Below are positions 9,608 through 17,809 of a DNA stretch of 64,000 bases, piece after piece. This stretch comes from Sphingomonas sp. GM_Shp_1 (GTDB lineage: Bacteria; Pseudomonadota; Alphaproteobacteria; Sphingomonadales; Sphingomonadaceae). The translations under genes were made by a program, and so were the position numbers. Location: the NCBI RefSeq assembly GCF_026540895.1, contig NZ_JALNUR010000008.1, forward strand, positions 38,787 through 102,786, in the 5' to 3' direction. The notes beneath the pieces were generated by a model. The model did no database searches. It saw only the letters and a list, made by a program, of their open reading frames with translations, and was not told where the DNA came from. The first letter of the stretch is position 1. Each line of letters starts with the position of its first letter.

Positions 9608-10678
9608 TCAAAGCATCAGGGGCGCGTGATCGATCCGGGGCAGGACGTGGCGCGCGAACAGGTCGGCCTCCGCCGCATGCGGGTAGCCCGACAGGATGAA
9701 CGCATCGATCCCCGCTTCGCGATACGCCAGCAGCTTGGCAAGAACCTGATCGGGGTCGCCGACGATCGCCGCGCCGCAGCCCGAGCGTGCCCGCCCGATA
9801 CCGGTCCAGAGATTGGCCTCGACATAGCCGTCATCGCTGCCCTCGCGCAGTTCGGCCTGCCGCCGGACGCCGGCCGATTGCGAATCGAGCGAACGCGAGC
9901 GGATCGCCGCGCCGGTCGCATCGTCCAGCTTGGACAGCAGCCGGTCGGCGGCGGCACGTGCCTCCGCCTCGGTCTCGCGAACGACGACATGGACGCGGTA
10001 GCCGAAGCGCAAGCTCCGGCCACGCCGGGCGGCCCGCGCGCGCAGGTCGGCGACGATGCCGCGCACACCCTCCATCGTGTCGGGCCACATCAGATAGACG
10101 TCCGCGCCCTCGGCCGCCGCCTCGCGCGCGGCCTCCGACAGACCGCCGAAATAGAAGGGCGGACAGCGCCCGGCGACGGTCGTCACGCGCGGCGGATCGA
10201 GCTTCAGCTTCCAGAAGTCGCCGTCATGATCGAGCGGCTTTCCGTCCAGCAGCGTACGCAGGATATGCATCGCCTCGACGGTGCGCGCATAGCGGGGGGC
10301 GCTGTCCAGTGCCTCGCCGGGCAGATCGCTGGAGATGATGTTGACGGTCAGCCGCCCGCCCAGCATCCGGTCGATCGTCGCGATCTGGCGCGCAAGCTGC
10401 GGCGGCCAGCTTTCGCCGATCCGCACCGCCATCAGCAACCGCATCCGTTTCAACAGCGGCGCGATCCCGGCGGCGAAGGCGGTCGTGTCGATCCCCAACG
10501 CATAGCCCGAGGGCAGCAGGCAATTGTCGTAGCCTGCCGTTTCCGCCTGCAACACGATGTCGCGGCAATGCTCCCAACTGGAGCGCAGGGCCGGGTCGGG
10601 AACGCCCAGAAACTCGTAATCATCGTCGCACAGCGCCGAGAACCAGCTGATCTCGCAAGGGCCACGGGTTTCGATCAT
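9608..10678 (-). CDS. SsuD-like FMNH2-dependent (LLM-class) monooxygenase
   Basis: A 356-residue bacterial-luciferase-like flavin monooxygenase related to alkanesulfonate monooxygenase SsuD and sulfoquinovose monooxygenase SmoC; these cleave C-S bonds with FMNH2 and O2 and release sulfite. The start is fixed by a 4-base ATGA overlap with the upstream reductase stop; the open frame extends 19 codons further upstream but needlessly. Family marks: NIISSDLPGE (about 113-122), PPFYFGGLS (173-181), VYLMWPD (Trp198), RFGYRVHVVVRE (Arg228, His230) and ILSGYPH (Tyr332, His334), matching SsuD Arg226/His228/Tyr331. The SsuD active-site Cys54 is not conserved (LPSGYALG here). No flavin reductase gene is adjacent, so FMNH2 must come from elsewhere. 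Confidence 0.87.
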   Translation of the reverse strand: MIETRGPCEISWFSALCDDDYEFLGVPDPALRSSWEHCRDIVLQAETAGYDNCLLPSGYALGIDTTAFAAGIAPLLKRMRLLMAVRIGESWPPQLARQIATIDRMLGGRLTVNIISSDLPGEALDSAPRYARTVEAMHILRTLLDGKPLDHDGDFWKLKLDPPRVTTVAGRCPPFYFGGLSEAAREAAAEGADVYLMWPDTMEGVRGIVADLRARAARRGRSLRFGYRVHVVVRETEAEARAAADRLLSKLDDATGAAIRSRSLDSQSAGVRRQAELREGSDDGYVEANLWTGIGRARSGCGAAIVGDPDQVLAKLLAYREAGIDAFILSGYPHAAEADLFARHVLPRIDHAPLML

Positions 10679-11568
10679 GGCAGGCGCTCCCCCATGCCCG
10701 CCTGGAGCACGGCATACCATTCGGCGCGGGTCCACTCGACGCGGTACACCTCCGCTGCCGCGCGGATGCGGTCGGGATTTTGCGATCCGATGATCGGAAT
10801 GATCCGCGCCGGATGCGCCATCACCCAGGCCAACGCCGCCGTCGCCGCATCGACACCCCAGCGCTGACCTTGCTCCGCCAGCAATGCCTCGGCCGGGTGA
10901 TCCCCCGCGACCAGCCGCCCGCCCGCCAGCGGCGACCAGGCGAGCACCGCCATGTCGCGCGCCATCGCCTGATCCAGCGTGCCGTCGAACAGCGGCGCGG
11001 AGTGCAGCGCCGAGAATTCCGGCTGGGTGGTCAGGATCGGCAGGCCAAGGAATGCGGCGAGCGCATCGACCTCGGCCGGGCTGTGATTGGACACGCCGAT
11101 CCCGGCGACCTTACCCGCTTCGACCATGCGGGTCAGCGCGGCGGCGACCTCCTGCGGATGGGTCAGGAAATCGCGGCGATGAATCTGGTACAACTCGACC
11201 CGCTCGACACCCATGCGCGCGAGCGACGCATCCAGCGCGTGCGTCAGATATGCCGCGCTCGAATCATAGGGAAGGCCCGGCTGGATACCCCCCTTGGTCG
11301 CGATCACCATGCGGGCGCGCAACTCGGGCGCGTCTGCGACCACCCGACCCAGCAGCGCTTCGGACGAGCCGAACCCGCCATCGTCGACGCCGTAGATATC
11401 GGCCGTGTCGAACAGGGTGATCCCGGCATCCAGCGCCGCCTCGACACGGGCCCGTGCCGCCGAGACATCGTCGCCGGTAAAACGCCACATGCCCCAGGCT
11501 ATTGGGGACACAAGGATTGCACTCTTGCCGAGTGGCCGTGCTTCGCGGGAAAGGCGGATCGTCGTCAT
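10675..11568 (-). CDS. Aldo-keto reductase
   Basis: About 297 residues from the preferred start MTTIRLSREARPLG; the open frame runs 67 codons further upstream, but that part is low-complexity and overlaps the divergent gene. The complete AKR tetrad is visible: Asp54 and Tyr59 (LFDTADIYG), Lys92 (ATKGG) and His130 (ELYQIHR). The C-terminal NADP-binding part has IIPIIGSQNPDRI. It resembles the YdhF/YccK-type reductases. Its stop overlaps the monooxygenase start (ATGA). In the sulfoquinovose monooxygenase pathway an AKR (SmoB) reduces the 6-oxo-glucose released by the monooxygenase, and the same gene pairing is seen here; that role is inferred, not shown. Confidence 0.9.
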   Translation of the reverse strand: MTTIRLSREARPLGKSAILVSPIAWGMWRFTGDDVSAARARVEAALDAGITLFDTADIYGVDDGGFGSSEALLGRVVADAPELRARMVIATKGGIQPGLPYDSSAAYLTHALDASLARMGVERVELYQIHRRDFLTHPQEVAAALTRMVEAGKVAGIGVSNHSPAEVDALAAFLGLPILTTQPEFSALHSAPLFDGTLDQAMARDMAVLAWSPLAGGRLVAGDHPAEALLAEQGQRWGVDAATAALAWVMAHPARIIPIIGSQNPDRIRAAAEVYRVEWTRAEWYAVLQAGMGERLP

Positions 11569-11599
11569 CGGGCGTCGGAATGGCATAGGGACACGGGCA

Positions 11600-12694
11600 A
11601 TGGTAGCCGCAATTCGGTACGGGATCGTCGGAACGGGCATGATGGGCGTCGAGCATCTGCACAACATCGCGCTGGTGCCGGGAGCGGAAATCGTGGCGAT
11701 CGCCGACCCGGTGCCGCAGTCGCTCGACTGGGCGCGCGACGCGCTGGGGACGGCGGCGGCAGGCGTCACCGCCTATGACAGCGTGGAGGCCTTTGCCCGC
11801 GACGCTCGCGTCGACGCGGTCGTCATCGCCTCCCCCAACCACACCCATCGCGCGGTCCTGGAGCCGGTGTTCGACATGGATGCAGCGATCCTGTGCGAAA
11901 AGCCGCTTGCCACCACCATCGCCGATGCCCGTTGGATCGTCGAGTGCGCCGCTGCCCATGGTCGACCGTTCTGGACCGGCATGGAATATCGCTTCATGCC
12001 CCCCGCCGCCGCGTTTATCGAAGCTATCCATGGCGGCCGTATCGGCCGGTTGCGGATGCTGTCGATCCGCGAGCACCGCTTCCCCTTCCTGCCCAAGGTC
12101 GGGGACTGGAACCGCTTCGCGGCCAACACCGGCGGTACGATGGTCGAGAAATGCTGCCATTTCTTCGACCTGATGCGGCTGATCGTCCAGGCCGAGCCGG
12201 TGCGCGTCTATTGCTCGGGGGCGATGGATGTGAACCACCTGGACGAGCGTTATGGCGGTCGTAAGCCCGACATCATCGACAACAGCTTCACCACCATCGA
12301 CTTCGCCAATGGAGTCCGTGCCATGCTCGATCTGTCGATGTTCGCCGACGGTGCCGAACATCAGGAGGAAATGAGCGCAACGGGCGACAGCGCCCGCCTC
12401 GATGTCCTGATTCCCCCCGGCGAGATGGTCTATAGCCCACGTGTCGGCTTTGGCGGAGAGAAACGTGTCGAGCGGACCCGCATCGCGATCGACCCAATGG
12501 CTCGCGCCGCAGGCAGCCATGAGGGCGCGACCTATTACCAGCATCTCGCCTTTGCAGACGCGGTGCGCGGCGACGGCCCTGTCCAAGTGTCGGCCAAAGA
12601 CGGTCTTCGCGCAGTGGTGATGGGCGTCGCAGCGGAAATCAGCGCCCGCGAACACCGGGTGGTCGAGATTCGTGAGGTCGAGGAAATGCTGTAG
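11600..12694 (+). CDS. Gfo/Idh/MocA-family oxidoreductase (possible NAD-dependent glycosidase)
   Basis: 364 residues. The N-terminal Rossmann fold has YGIVGTGMMGVEHL (residues 7-20) and the family EKP motif at 100-102 (ILCEKPLATT). The C-terminal domain has GGTMVEKCCHFFDLMRL, with the usual catalytic His187. The start is chosen at MVAAIRYG because the upstream open frame overlaps the divergent reductase and shows no family resemblance. It is only 31 bp from the start of the divergent aldo-keto reductase. Family members are NAD-dependent sugar dehydrogenases or glycosidases with an oxidation-elimination mechanism (GH109, GH188). Because GH188 enzymes are NAD-dependent sulfoquinovosidases, and the partner genes are SmoB/SmoC-like, that activity is worth considering; ordinary inositol or sugar dehydrogenase is the alternative. 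Confidence 0.85.
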   Translation: MVAAIRYGIVGTGMMGVEHLHNIALVPGAEIVAIADPVPQSLDWARDALGTAAAGVTAYDSVEAFARDARVDAVVIASPNHTHRAVLEPVFDMDAAILCEKPLATTIADARWIVECAAAHGRPFWTGMEYRFMPPAAAFIEAIHGGRIGRLRMLSIREHRFPFLPKVGDWNRFAANTGGTMVEKCCHFFDLMRLIVQAEPVRVYCSGAMDVNHLDERYGGRKPDIIDNSFTTIDFANGVRAMLDLSMFADGAEHQEEMSATGDSARLDVLIPPGEMVYSPRVGFGGEKRVERTRIAIDPMARAAGSHEGATYYQHLAFADAVRGDGPVQVSAKDGLRAVVMGVAAEISAREHRVVEIREVEEML

Positions 12695-12746
12695 TATAAT
12701 GGCCTCAACGCGTTTGGCCGCTCACCGTGAACCCATTGAGCGTTTA

Positions 12747-13133
12747 GCAGGTCGCGGAAAAATGGGTTGGCGTTGCCCGCTGGAGGTGATTCATCGCGAA
12801 TGAGGCGATACCGATCCCGATGCGCGGCGCTACCGCAAGAGTGCCGGCACGAGCGCCAGGCTGTGCTACATGGGCCATGTACTGATGGAGAACCGCCACG
12901 GGCCGGTGGTCGACACCGAAACCAGGCGCGCGGCCGGGTTCGCCGAACGGCTGACCGCTGTGGTGATGGTCGACGATCACGCCCGACACGAGGGGCGAAG
13001 CATCACGCTGGGCGCGGACCGCGCCTATGACACGCGCGACTTCGTGTCGGACCCGCGCGACCGGTGCGTGACCCCGCATGTTGCGCAGAACACCAGCGGT
13101 CGGCGCTCTGCGATCGACGGGCGTGCCAGCCGG
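12747..13133 (+). mobile_element. Decayed IS5/IS4-type insertion sequence remnant (transposase fragment)
   Basis: From 12807 to 13133 the plus strand encodes about 109 residues clearly derived from a DDE transposase: DPDARRYRK, LCYMGHVLMENRHGPVVD, ITLGADRAYDTRDFV and VTPHVAQNTSGRRSAIDGR, the middle of an IS5/IS1182-like transposase (catalytic Asp in GAD). A TGA lies directly before the fragment and homology ends abruptly at 13133, so N- and C-terminal parts are missing. At 12748 a sequence CAGGTCGCGGAAAAATG resembles the left terminal repeat of such elements; no matching right end was found. Non-functional relic between the Gfo/Idh gene and fecI. Confidence 0.72.
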
Positions 13134-13290
13134 ATGTTCCGCCCCACAGTTCAAAGCCCCCGGCAAACCCAGGCAGCTTCATCCCGTCCTTCGGAGATCA
13201 GTTAGGCGTGATCGTGACGGAAACCGGCGTTAGTGAACTCATGGGAGGAATAGGAGAGTCGCAACGGAACGCGAGGCGCTAGCAGAATGG

Positions 13291-13830
13291 GTGGGGCGTG
13301 AGATCCTGCCGCACGAACGTGACCTGCGCGGCTGGTTGCGGCGTCGCCTCGTGCCGCCCGCCGACGTGGAGGACATCGTGCAGGAATGCTATTGCCGCCT
13401 TGCGCAACTCCGCAGCATCGAGGACATCGACTCGCCGCGTGCCTATCTGTTCACCATGGCGCGCAACCTCGTCCACCGTCAGCGTCGTCACGCGCGCGTG
13501 GTGCGGATCGAGTCGATCTCGGCGGACGAAGTGGGCGAACTCGCGAGCGAAAGTCCGTTGCAGGACCGCGTCGCCGTCGCGCGACAGGAGGTCGATCGCG
13601 TCCGCAGGGCACTCGCCACGCTGTCCGAGCGCGCGCGGCGTATCTTCGTCATGCGGCGCGTCGAGGGGCTCAGCCAGAAGGAGATCGCCGTCGCGCTCGG
13701 CGTGACGGAGACGATCGTGGAGAATGATGCCAGCCGTAGCCTTCGCGCGATCCTGCGCCATTTGACCGACGAAGAGGCCGACACGGCCAATTGCACCCGC
13801 GAAGGAGGCGATCGTGCCCGCACCCGGTGA
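13291..13830 (+). CDS. fecI: FecI-type ECF sigma factor
   Basis: About 179 residues from the first conventional start (GTG). Region 2 (VEDIVQECYCRLAQLRSIEDIDSPRAYLF...NLVHRQRR) and region 4 (LATLSERARRIFVMRRVEGLSQKEIAVALGV) are both present, as in FecI sigma factors that transcribe TonB-receptor genes after a surface signal. In-frame codons upstream of the GTG (TEREALAEW) also look like FecI coding sequence and follow a good ribosome site (AGGAGAG near 13252), but there is no ATG, GTG or TTG there, so the exact start is uncertain. It overlaps fecR by 17 bases and both precede an STN-domain receptor, giving a complete cell-surface signalling unit. Confidence 0.9.
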   Translation: MGREILPHERDLRGWLRRRLVPPADVEDIVQECYCRLAQLRSIEDIDSPRAYLFTMARNLVHRQRRHARVVRIESISADEVGELASESPLQDRVAVARQEVDRVRRALATLSERARRIFVMRRVEGLSQKEIAVALGVTETIVENDASRSLRAILRHLTDEEADTANCTREGGDRARTR

Positions 13831-14761
13831 CGATGCCGCCGCCTGGGCGCTGCGCCACCCGCTCGACGCGGCGGGCGAGCACGCGCTGGAGGCCTGGCTG
13901 GCGAGCGACCCGCGCAATGCGGGCGCGCTGCTGCGCGCGATGGCGGCCCTGACCGTCGTCGACCGCGCCATCACGGACGACGCTGAGACCCCGCCCCATC
14001 GTGCTCCAGTCGCGAGATGGTCGAGCCGACGTGGCCTGCTGATCGGTATGACGGGCGCCATCGCCGCGAGCGTGGCCGGCCTGATCGGCTGGCGTCAGTT
14101 CGCCGCCGACCATGTCACGACCGCGCGCGGTGAGATCAGGCGCCTGCCTTTCGCGGACGGGTCCGTCGCCACGATCGACAGCGACAGCGCGCTTCGCGTC
14201 GTGCTGGCCAGCGAGCAGCGCTGGATCGCGCTCGACCGTGGCCAAGCCTGGTTCCAGGTCGCCAAGGACCGTTCGCGCCCCTTCGTCGTCGACGCCGGCA
14301 TTGCCCAGGCGCGCGCGGTCGGCACCGCTTTTTCGGTCGAACGGCGCGACGACGGTGTCGAGGTCGCGGTCACCGAGGGTCAGGTGGCGGTCTGGCCCAG
14401 CGCGGCCAGCGGTACGATGACGATCCTGCACGCCGGCCAATATGCGCGTTTCCGGTCGTCCGACGCCGCACCGGTCACCGGCACCGCGCCCGCCGCGATC
14501 GAGCGCGCGCTGGCCTGGCGCGGCGGCGAGATCGCTCTGGAGAACGAAACCGTGGCCGCGGCGGTCGCCCGCTTCAACCGCTATAACCACCGCCAGCTTG
14601 TGGTCGACGACGCCGAATTGGCGCAGGAGCGGCTGATCGGCCTGTTCCAGATCGATCGCCCGGAGGATTTCGCCGCCTCGCTCGCTGCGTCTTTCCCTGT
14701 TGCGGTCACGAGCGGACCCGACACGATTCGGCTGGAGCGGAAAAAGTCGCCGCCATCCTGA
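13814..14761 (+). CDS. fecR: FecR-family anti-sigma/sigma-regulator membrane protein
   Basis: 315 residues with a GTG start after GAAGGAGG. The N-terminal FecR/DUF4880 region (AAAWALRHPLDAAGEHALEAWLASDPRN) would bind the sigma factor in the cytoplasm, one membrane span lies at about 74-93 (GLLIGMTGAIAASVAGLIGW), the periplasmic FecR domain follows (TTARGEIRRLPFADGSVATID, FVVDAGIAQARAVGTAF), and the C-terminal STN-contacting part has FNRYNHRQLVVDD and LIGLFQIDRPEDF. It overlaps fecI, so the two are translated together. The gene pair should respond to substrate occupancy of the receptor encoded just downstream. Confidence 0.92.
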   Translation: MPAPGDDAAAWALRHPLDAAGEHALEAWLASDPRNAGALLRAMAALTVVDRAITDDAETPPHRAPVARWSSRRGLLIGMTGAIAASVAGLIGWRQFAADHVTTARGEIRRLPFADGSVATIDSDSALRVVLASEQRWIALDRGQAWFQVAKDRSRPFVVDAGIAQARAVGTAFSVERRDDGVEVAVTEGQVAVWPSAASGTMTILHAGQYARFRSSDAAPVTGTAPAAIERALAWRGGEIALENETVAAAVARFNRYNHRQLVVDDAELAQERLIGLFQIDRPEDFAASLAASFPVAVTSGPDTIRLERKKSPPS

Positions 14762-14837
14762 CGGAAGAGGCTCACGCCGAACTCAAGGGAGGTGAGCGCT
14801 TCGACAACAGGAGCGCCGCTCCCGGGAGAGGAACCCT

Positions 14838-17798
14838 ATGTCACTCGCGCGTCATCGCCTGCTCGGCACCGCTGCCATCATCCTGTCGAACGCTGCCCTC
14901 GCGACCGTCGCCGACGCGCAGACGCGTCGCTTCGACGTGCCCGCGCAACCGGCACGCACCGGCATCCCGCAATTCGCGCATCAGGCGGGGGTCCAGATCC
15001 TCGTCTCGAGCTCCCTCGCCGAGAAGGCGACCGTCAATCGGGTCAGCGGCGCACTGGACGTGACCGAGGCGCTCCGCATCCTGCTCGCGGGGACCGATCT
15101 GGTGCCGGTGCGCGCGGGCGGCGCGATCATCCTGCGCCGCGCAGCCGCCAGCGCCGCGCTGATGCCCGTCGCGGTCCAGACCGAGGCGAGCGCCGCACCC
15201 GTAACATCCGTATCGGAAAATCCCCCCGAGGAGACGCCCCCGCAGGACATCGTCGTCACCGGTATCCGCGCGTCCCTGCAACAGTCGATCAACGTCAAGC
15301 GCGCCGCGTCGAACATCGTCGACGTCATCACCGCGCAGGACATCGGCAAACTGCCGGACCAGAATGTCGCGGAGTCGATGAGCCGGATCACCGGTGTCCA
15401 GATCACGCGCCGCGAGGGCGACGGATCGAACTTCACGGTGCGCGGCATCTCGCAGAACCGGCTGGAGATCAACGGCCGCACCTTCCTAGGCCCCGGCGCG
15501 GGCGGCAGCGCGTCGCTGGAATCGGTCAGCCCGGAGATCATCTCGAGCATCGTCGTGGCCAAGTCGCCGACCGCCGACATGCCCGAGGGCGCGCTGGGTG
15601 CGACCGTGAACCTGAAGACCAAGCGGCCGCTCGATCTCGCCGATCTCGTCGTCAGCGGGCGCGTCCAGGGCGCCTACACCGATCAGGCGGACCATCTGGG
15701 CTATCGAGGCTCGGCGCTGGTATCCAAGAAGTTCGGTGACAGCTTCGGCGTGCTGGCGAGCGCGGCCTATTCGAACACGCGGACGCGCGGCTATCAGTTC
15801 GACACCGGCGGCTGGACCCGCACCAACAATATCGACGGCAATGGCGACGGCGTCAACGATCCGGGACTCTATCGACCCAATCGCTACATGGCGCGGATCT
15901 TCGACCGCGCCGAACAACGGCTGACGCTCAACGGTTCGCTGCAATACCGACCGGTCGACCGGTTCGAGTTCATTCTCGACGGCACCTACACATGGCTCAA
16001 GCGCGAGCGCCAGAGTGCCAATTACCAGGTGCTGTTCAACGACAATGACGTGGGCGCCGTGGCCGATGAGAACGGCACCGTGGTCAGCGGCACGTTCAAC
16101 AACGTCACCGTCCGCCCGCTGATCTATGACGAGCCGACCGAATTCAGGTCGACCAACATCGGCGGCTCGGCCAAATATGAGGGCGAAGTGGTGACGGTGC
16201 GCGCCGACGCCTCCTATAGCAAGGGGCGCGGCACGGACGGCGGGCCGGGTGCCTCGTTCACCTATGTCGTCGTCCCGCGCGCCGGGCGGGTCGCCAATGC
16301 CAGCTATGATTTCTCGCGCGGCGGCGCGGTGCCGAACCTTTCGCTGGGCTCGAACTTCGACCTGAACGACCCTGCCCAGTATCAGTTGGCATCGATCTTC
16401 GAGAACGACTTCGTCACCGACAATTCGGGCTATGATGCGCGGCTCGACTTCACCATCCGCACCGATCTCGGCCCGCTTCGGACGATCGAGGTGGGCGGAC
16501 GGTACGAGAAGATCCAATTCTACTCCGAGGCGCCGCAGAACATTCCCACCGCGGCGAGCCTGCTCGGGCGCGGTGATCGCAACGGCGACGGCATTCTCAC
16601 CGTCGATGAATTGCCGGGCCTGGTCTACGACAATCGCCAGGGCAGCTTCTTCCCCGGCGTCTCGGGAGATTTCCCTCGCGACATACTGGGCGGGGGCACC
16701 GACAAGGGGGCGGCGCGCGACGCCTTCGGGCTTCCGGTCCCCCGCGCCGACACCATCCCGTTTGGCCGCGTGTCGATCAAGGACGTCGATCAGGACACGC
16801 TGGCCTTCTACGCAAAGGGCAATTTCGCCGGTACGCTGGGCAGCATGCCGATCAGCGGCAATGCCGGCGTGCGCTACATCACCTTCGAGCGCATCTCGTC
16901 CGGTTTCCTTTCCGACACGCAGCCGACACTTTCGAAATCACGCTTCGACTACTGGCTGCCGAGCGCCAATGCCGCGCTCGATCTGCGCAGCAACCTGACC
17001 TTGCGCGCGGCAGCGGCCAAGGTGGTGGCGCGACCGAGCCTGAGCGACGTCGGGGTCAGCTTCGTGCCGCTGTTCGTGTCGCGGACCGGCTCGCGCGGCA
17101 ACCCTGCGCTGCGTCCGTTCGAGGCGACGCAATATGACATGACGCTCGAATGGTATTTCGCCCCATCGAGCGCAATCACGGTCGCGGGCTTCTACAAGAA
17201 CGTCGATTCCTTCACGATCAACCGCACGCAGAGCGAACTCGTCGCGGGTCTGTCCGACCAGATCGATCCCAGCACCGGCCAGCCCTATGGCCCGTTTCAG
17301 ATCACGCAGCCGGTCAACGGGGAATCGGGCACGATCAAGGGGGTCGAGGTCGCGTACCAGCAATCGCTCCGCTTCCTGCCCGGGCTCCTCCGCAATCTCG
17401 GCGTCCAGGCCAACTATACCTTCGTCGACAGCGAGACGCCGCTGGTCGACGAGGCGACAAAGGCCCGCCTGCCGCTTCCGGGCCTGTCCAAGCACAGCTA
17501 TAATCTGATCGGCTTTTACGAGGATTCCACCGTGTCGGCGCGCGTCGCCTACATCTATCGCAGCAGCTACCTGCTCGGCCAGGGCAGCGCGGCGGCGGGG
17601 GGCAGTTCCTATGTCGCCGGACGTGGCCAGCTCGACGCTTCGGGACAGGTCAATCTCACCCGTTCGGTTCGGCTCACGGTCGAGGCGATCAACCTGACCC
17701 GCGCGATGGATCGGCAATATCTCCAGACACCGCTGCGGCTGCTCAACGCCGCGCGCGAGGATCGCCGCATCTTCTTCGGCGTCGCCGCAACCTTCTGA
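14838..17798 (+). CDS. STN-domain TonB-dependent receptor (TonB-Xanth-Caul type), FecIR-controlled
   Basis: A 986-residue receptor. It has a signal peptide (cut after VADAQ), an STN domain at about 30-95 (FDVPAQPARTGIPQFAHQAG), a TonB box and the family opening IVVTGIRASLQQSINVKRAA, a plug with IGKLPDQNVAESMSRITGVQ, and a barrel ending GVAATF. This opening defines the Xanthomonas/Caulobacter-type receptors usually tied to carbohydrate scavenging. The ribosome site GGGAGAGG precedes the ATG. Two calcium-loop-like motifs are unusual: DGNGDGVND at 333-341 and a canonical EF-hand loop DRNGDGILTVDE at 580-591, both in extracellular-loop regions. With fecIR upstream it forms a surface-signalling system; the substrate may be a fructan, given the neighbouring GH32 operon. 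Confidence 0.92.
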   Translation: MSLARHRLLGTAAIILSNAALATVADAQTRRFDVPAQPARTGIPQFAHQAGVQILVSSSLAEKATVNRVSGALDVTEALRILLAGTDLVPVRAGGAIILRRAAASAALMPVAVQTEASAAPVTSVSENPPEETPPQDIVVTGIRASLQQSINVKRAASNIVDVITAQDIGKLPDQNVAESMSRITGVQITRREGDGSNFTVRGISQNRLEINGRTFLGPGAGGSASLESVSPEIISSIVVAKSPTADMPEGALGATVNLKTKRPLDLADLVVSGRVQGAYTDQADHLGYRGSALVSKKFGDSFGVLASAAYSNTRTRGYQFDTGGWTRTNNIDGNGDGVNDPGLYRPNRYMARIFDRAEQRLTLNGSLQYRPVDRFEFILDGTYTWLKRERQSANYQVLFNDNDVGAVADENGTVVSGTFNNVTVRPLIYDEPTEFRSTNIGGSAKYEGEVVTVRADASYSKGRGTDGGPGASFTYVVVPRAGRVANASYDFSRGGAVPNLSLGSNFDLNDPAQYQLASIFENDFVTDNSGYDARLDFTIRTDLGPLRTIEVGGRYEKIQFYSEAPQNIPTAASLLGRGDRNGDGILTVDELPGLVYDNRQGSFFPGVSGDFPRDILGGGTDKGAARDAFGLPVPRADTIPFGRVSIKDVDQDTLAFYAKGNFAGTLGSMPISGNAGVRYITFERISSGFLSDTQPTLSKSRFDYWLPSANAALDLRSNLTLRAAAAKVVARPSLSDVGVSFVPLFVSRTGSRGNPALRPFEATQYDMTLEWYFAPSSAITVAGFYKNVDSFTINRTQSELVAGLSDQIDPSTGQPYGPFQITQPVNGESGTIKGVEVAYQQSLRFLPGLLRNLGVQANYTFVDSETPLVDEATKARLPLPGLSKHSYNLIGFYEDSTVSARVAYIYRSSYLLGQGSAAAGGSSYVAGRGQLDASGQVNLTRSVRLTVEAINLTRAMDRQYLQTPLRLLNAAREDRRIFFGVAATF

Positions 17799-17809
17799 GG
17801 ATATCCGTC

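Noticed and set aside
12800..13205. Intact small gene MGHVLMENRHGP...
   Set aside because: The sequence is an internal part of a transposase missing both ends, preceded by a stop; treated as an IS remnant.
13262..13290. ATG at 13287 as the fecI start
   Set aside because: It is out of frame with the sigma factor and meets a TGA after four codons.
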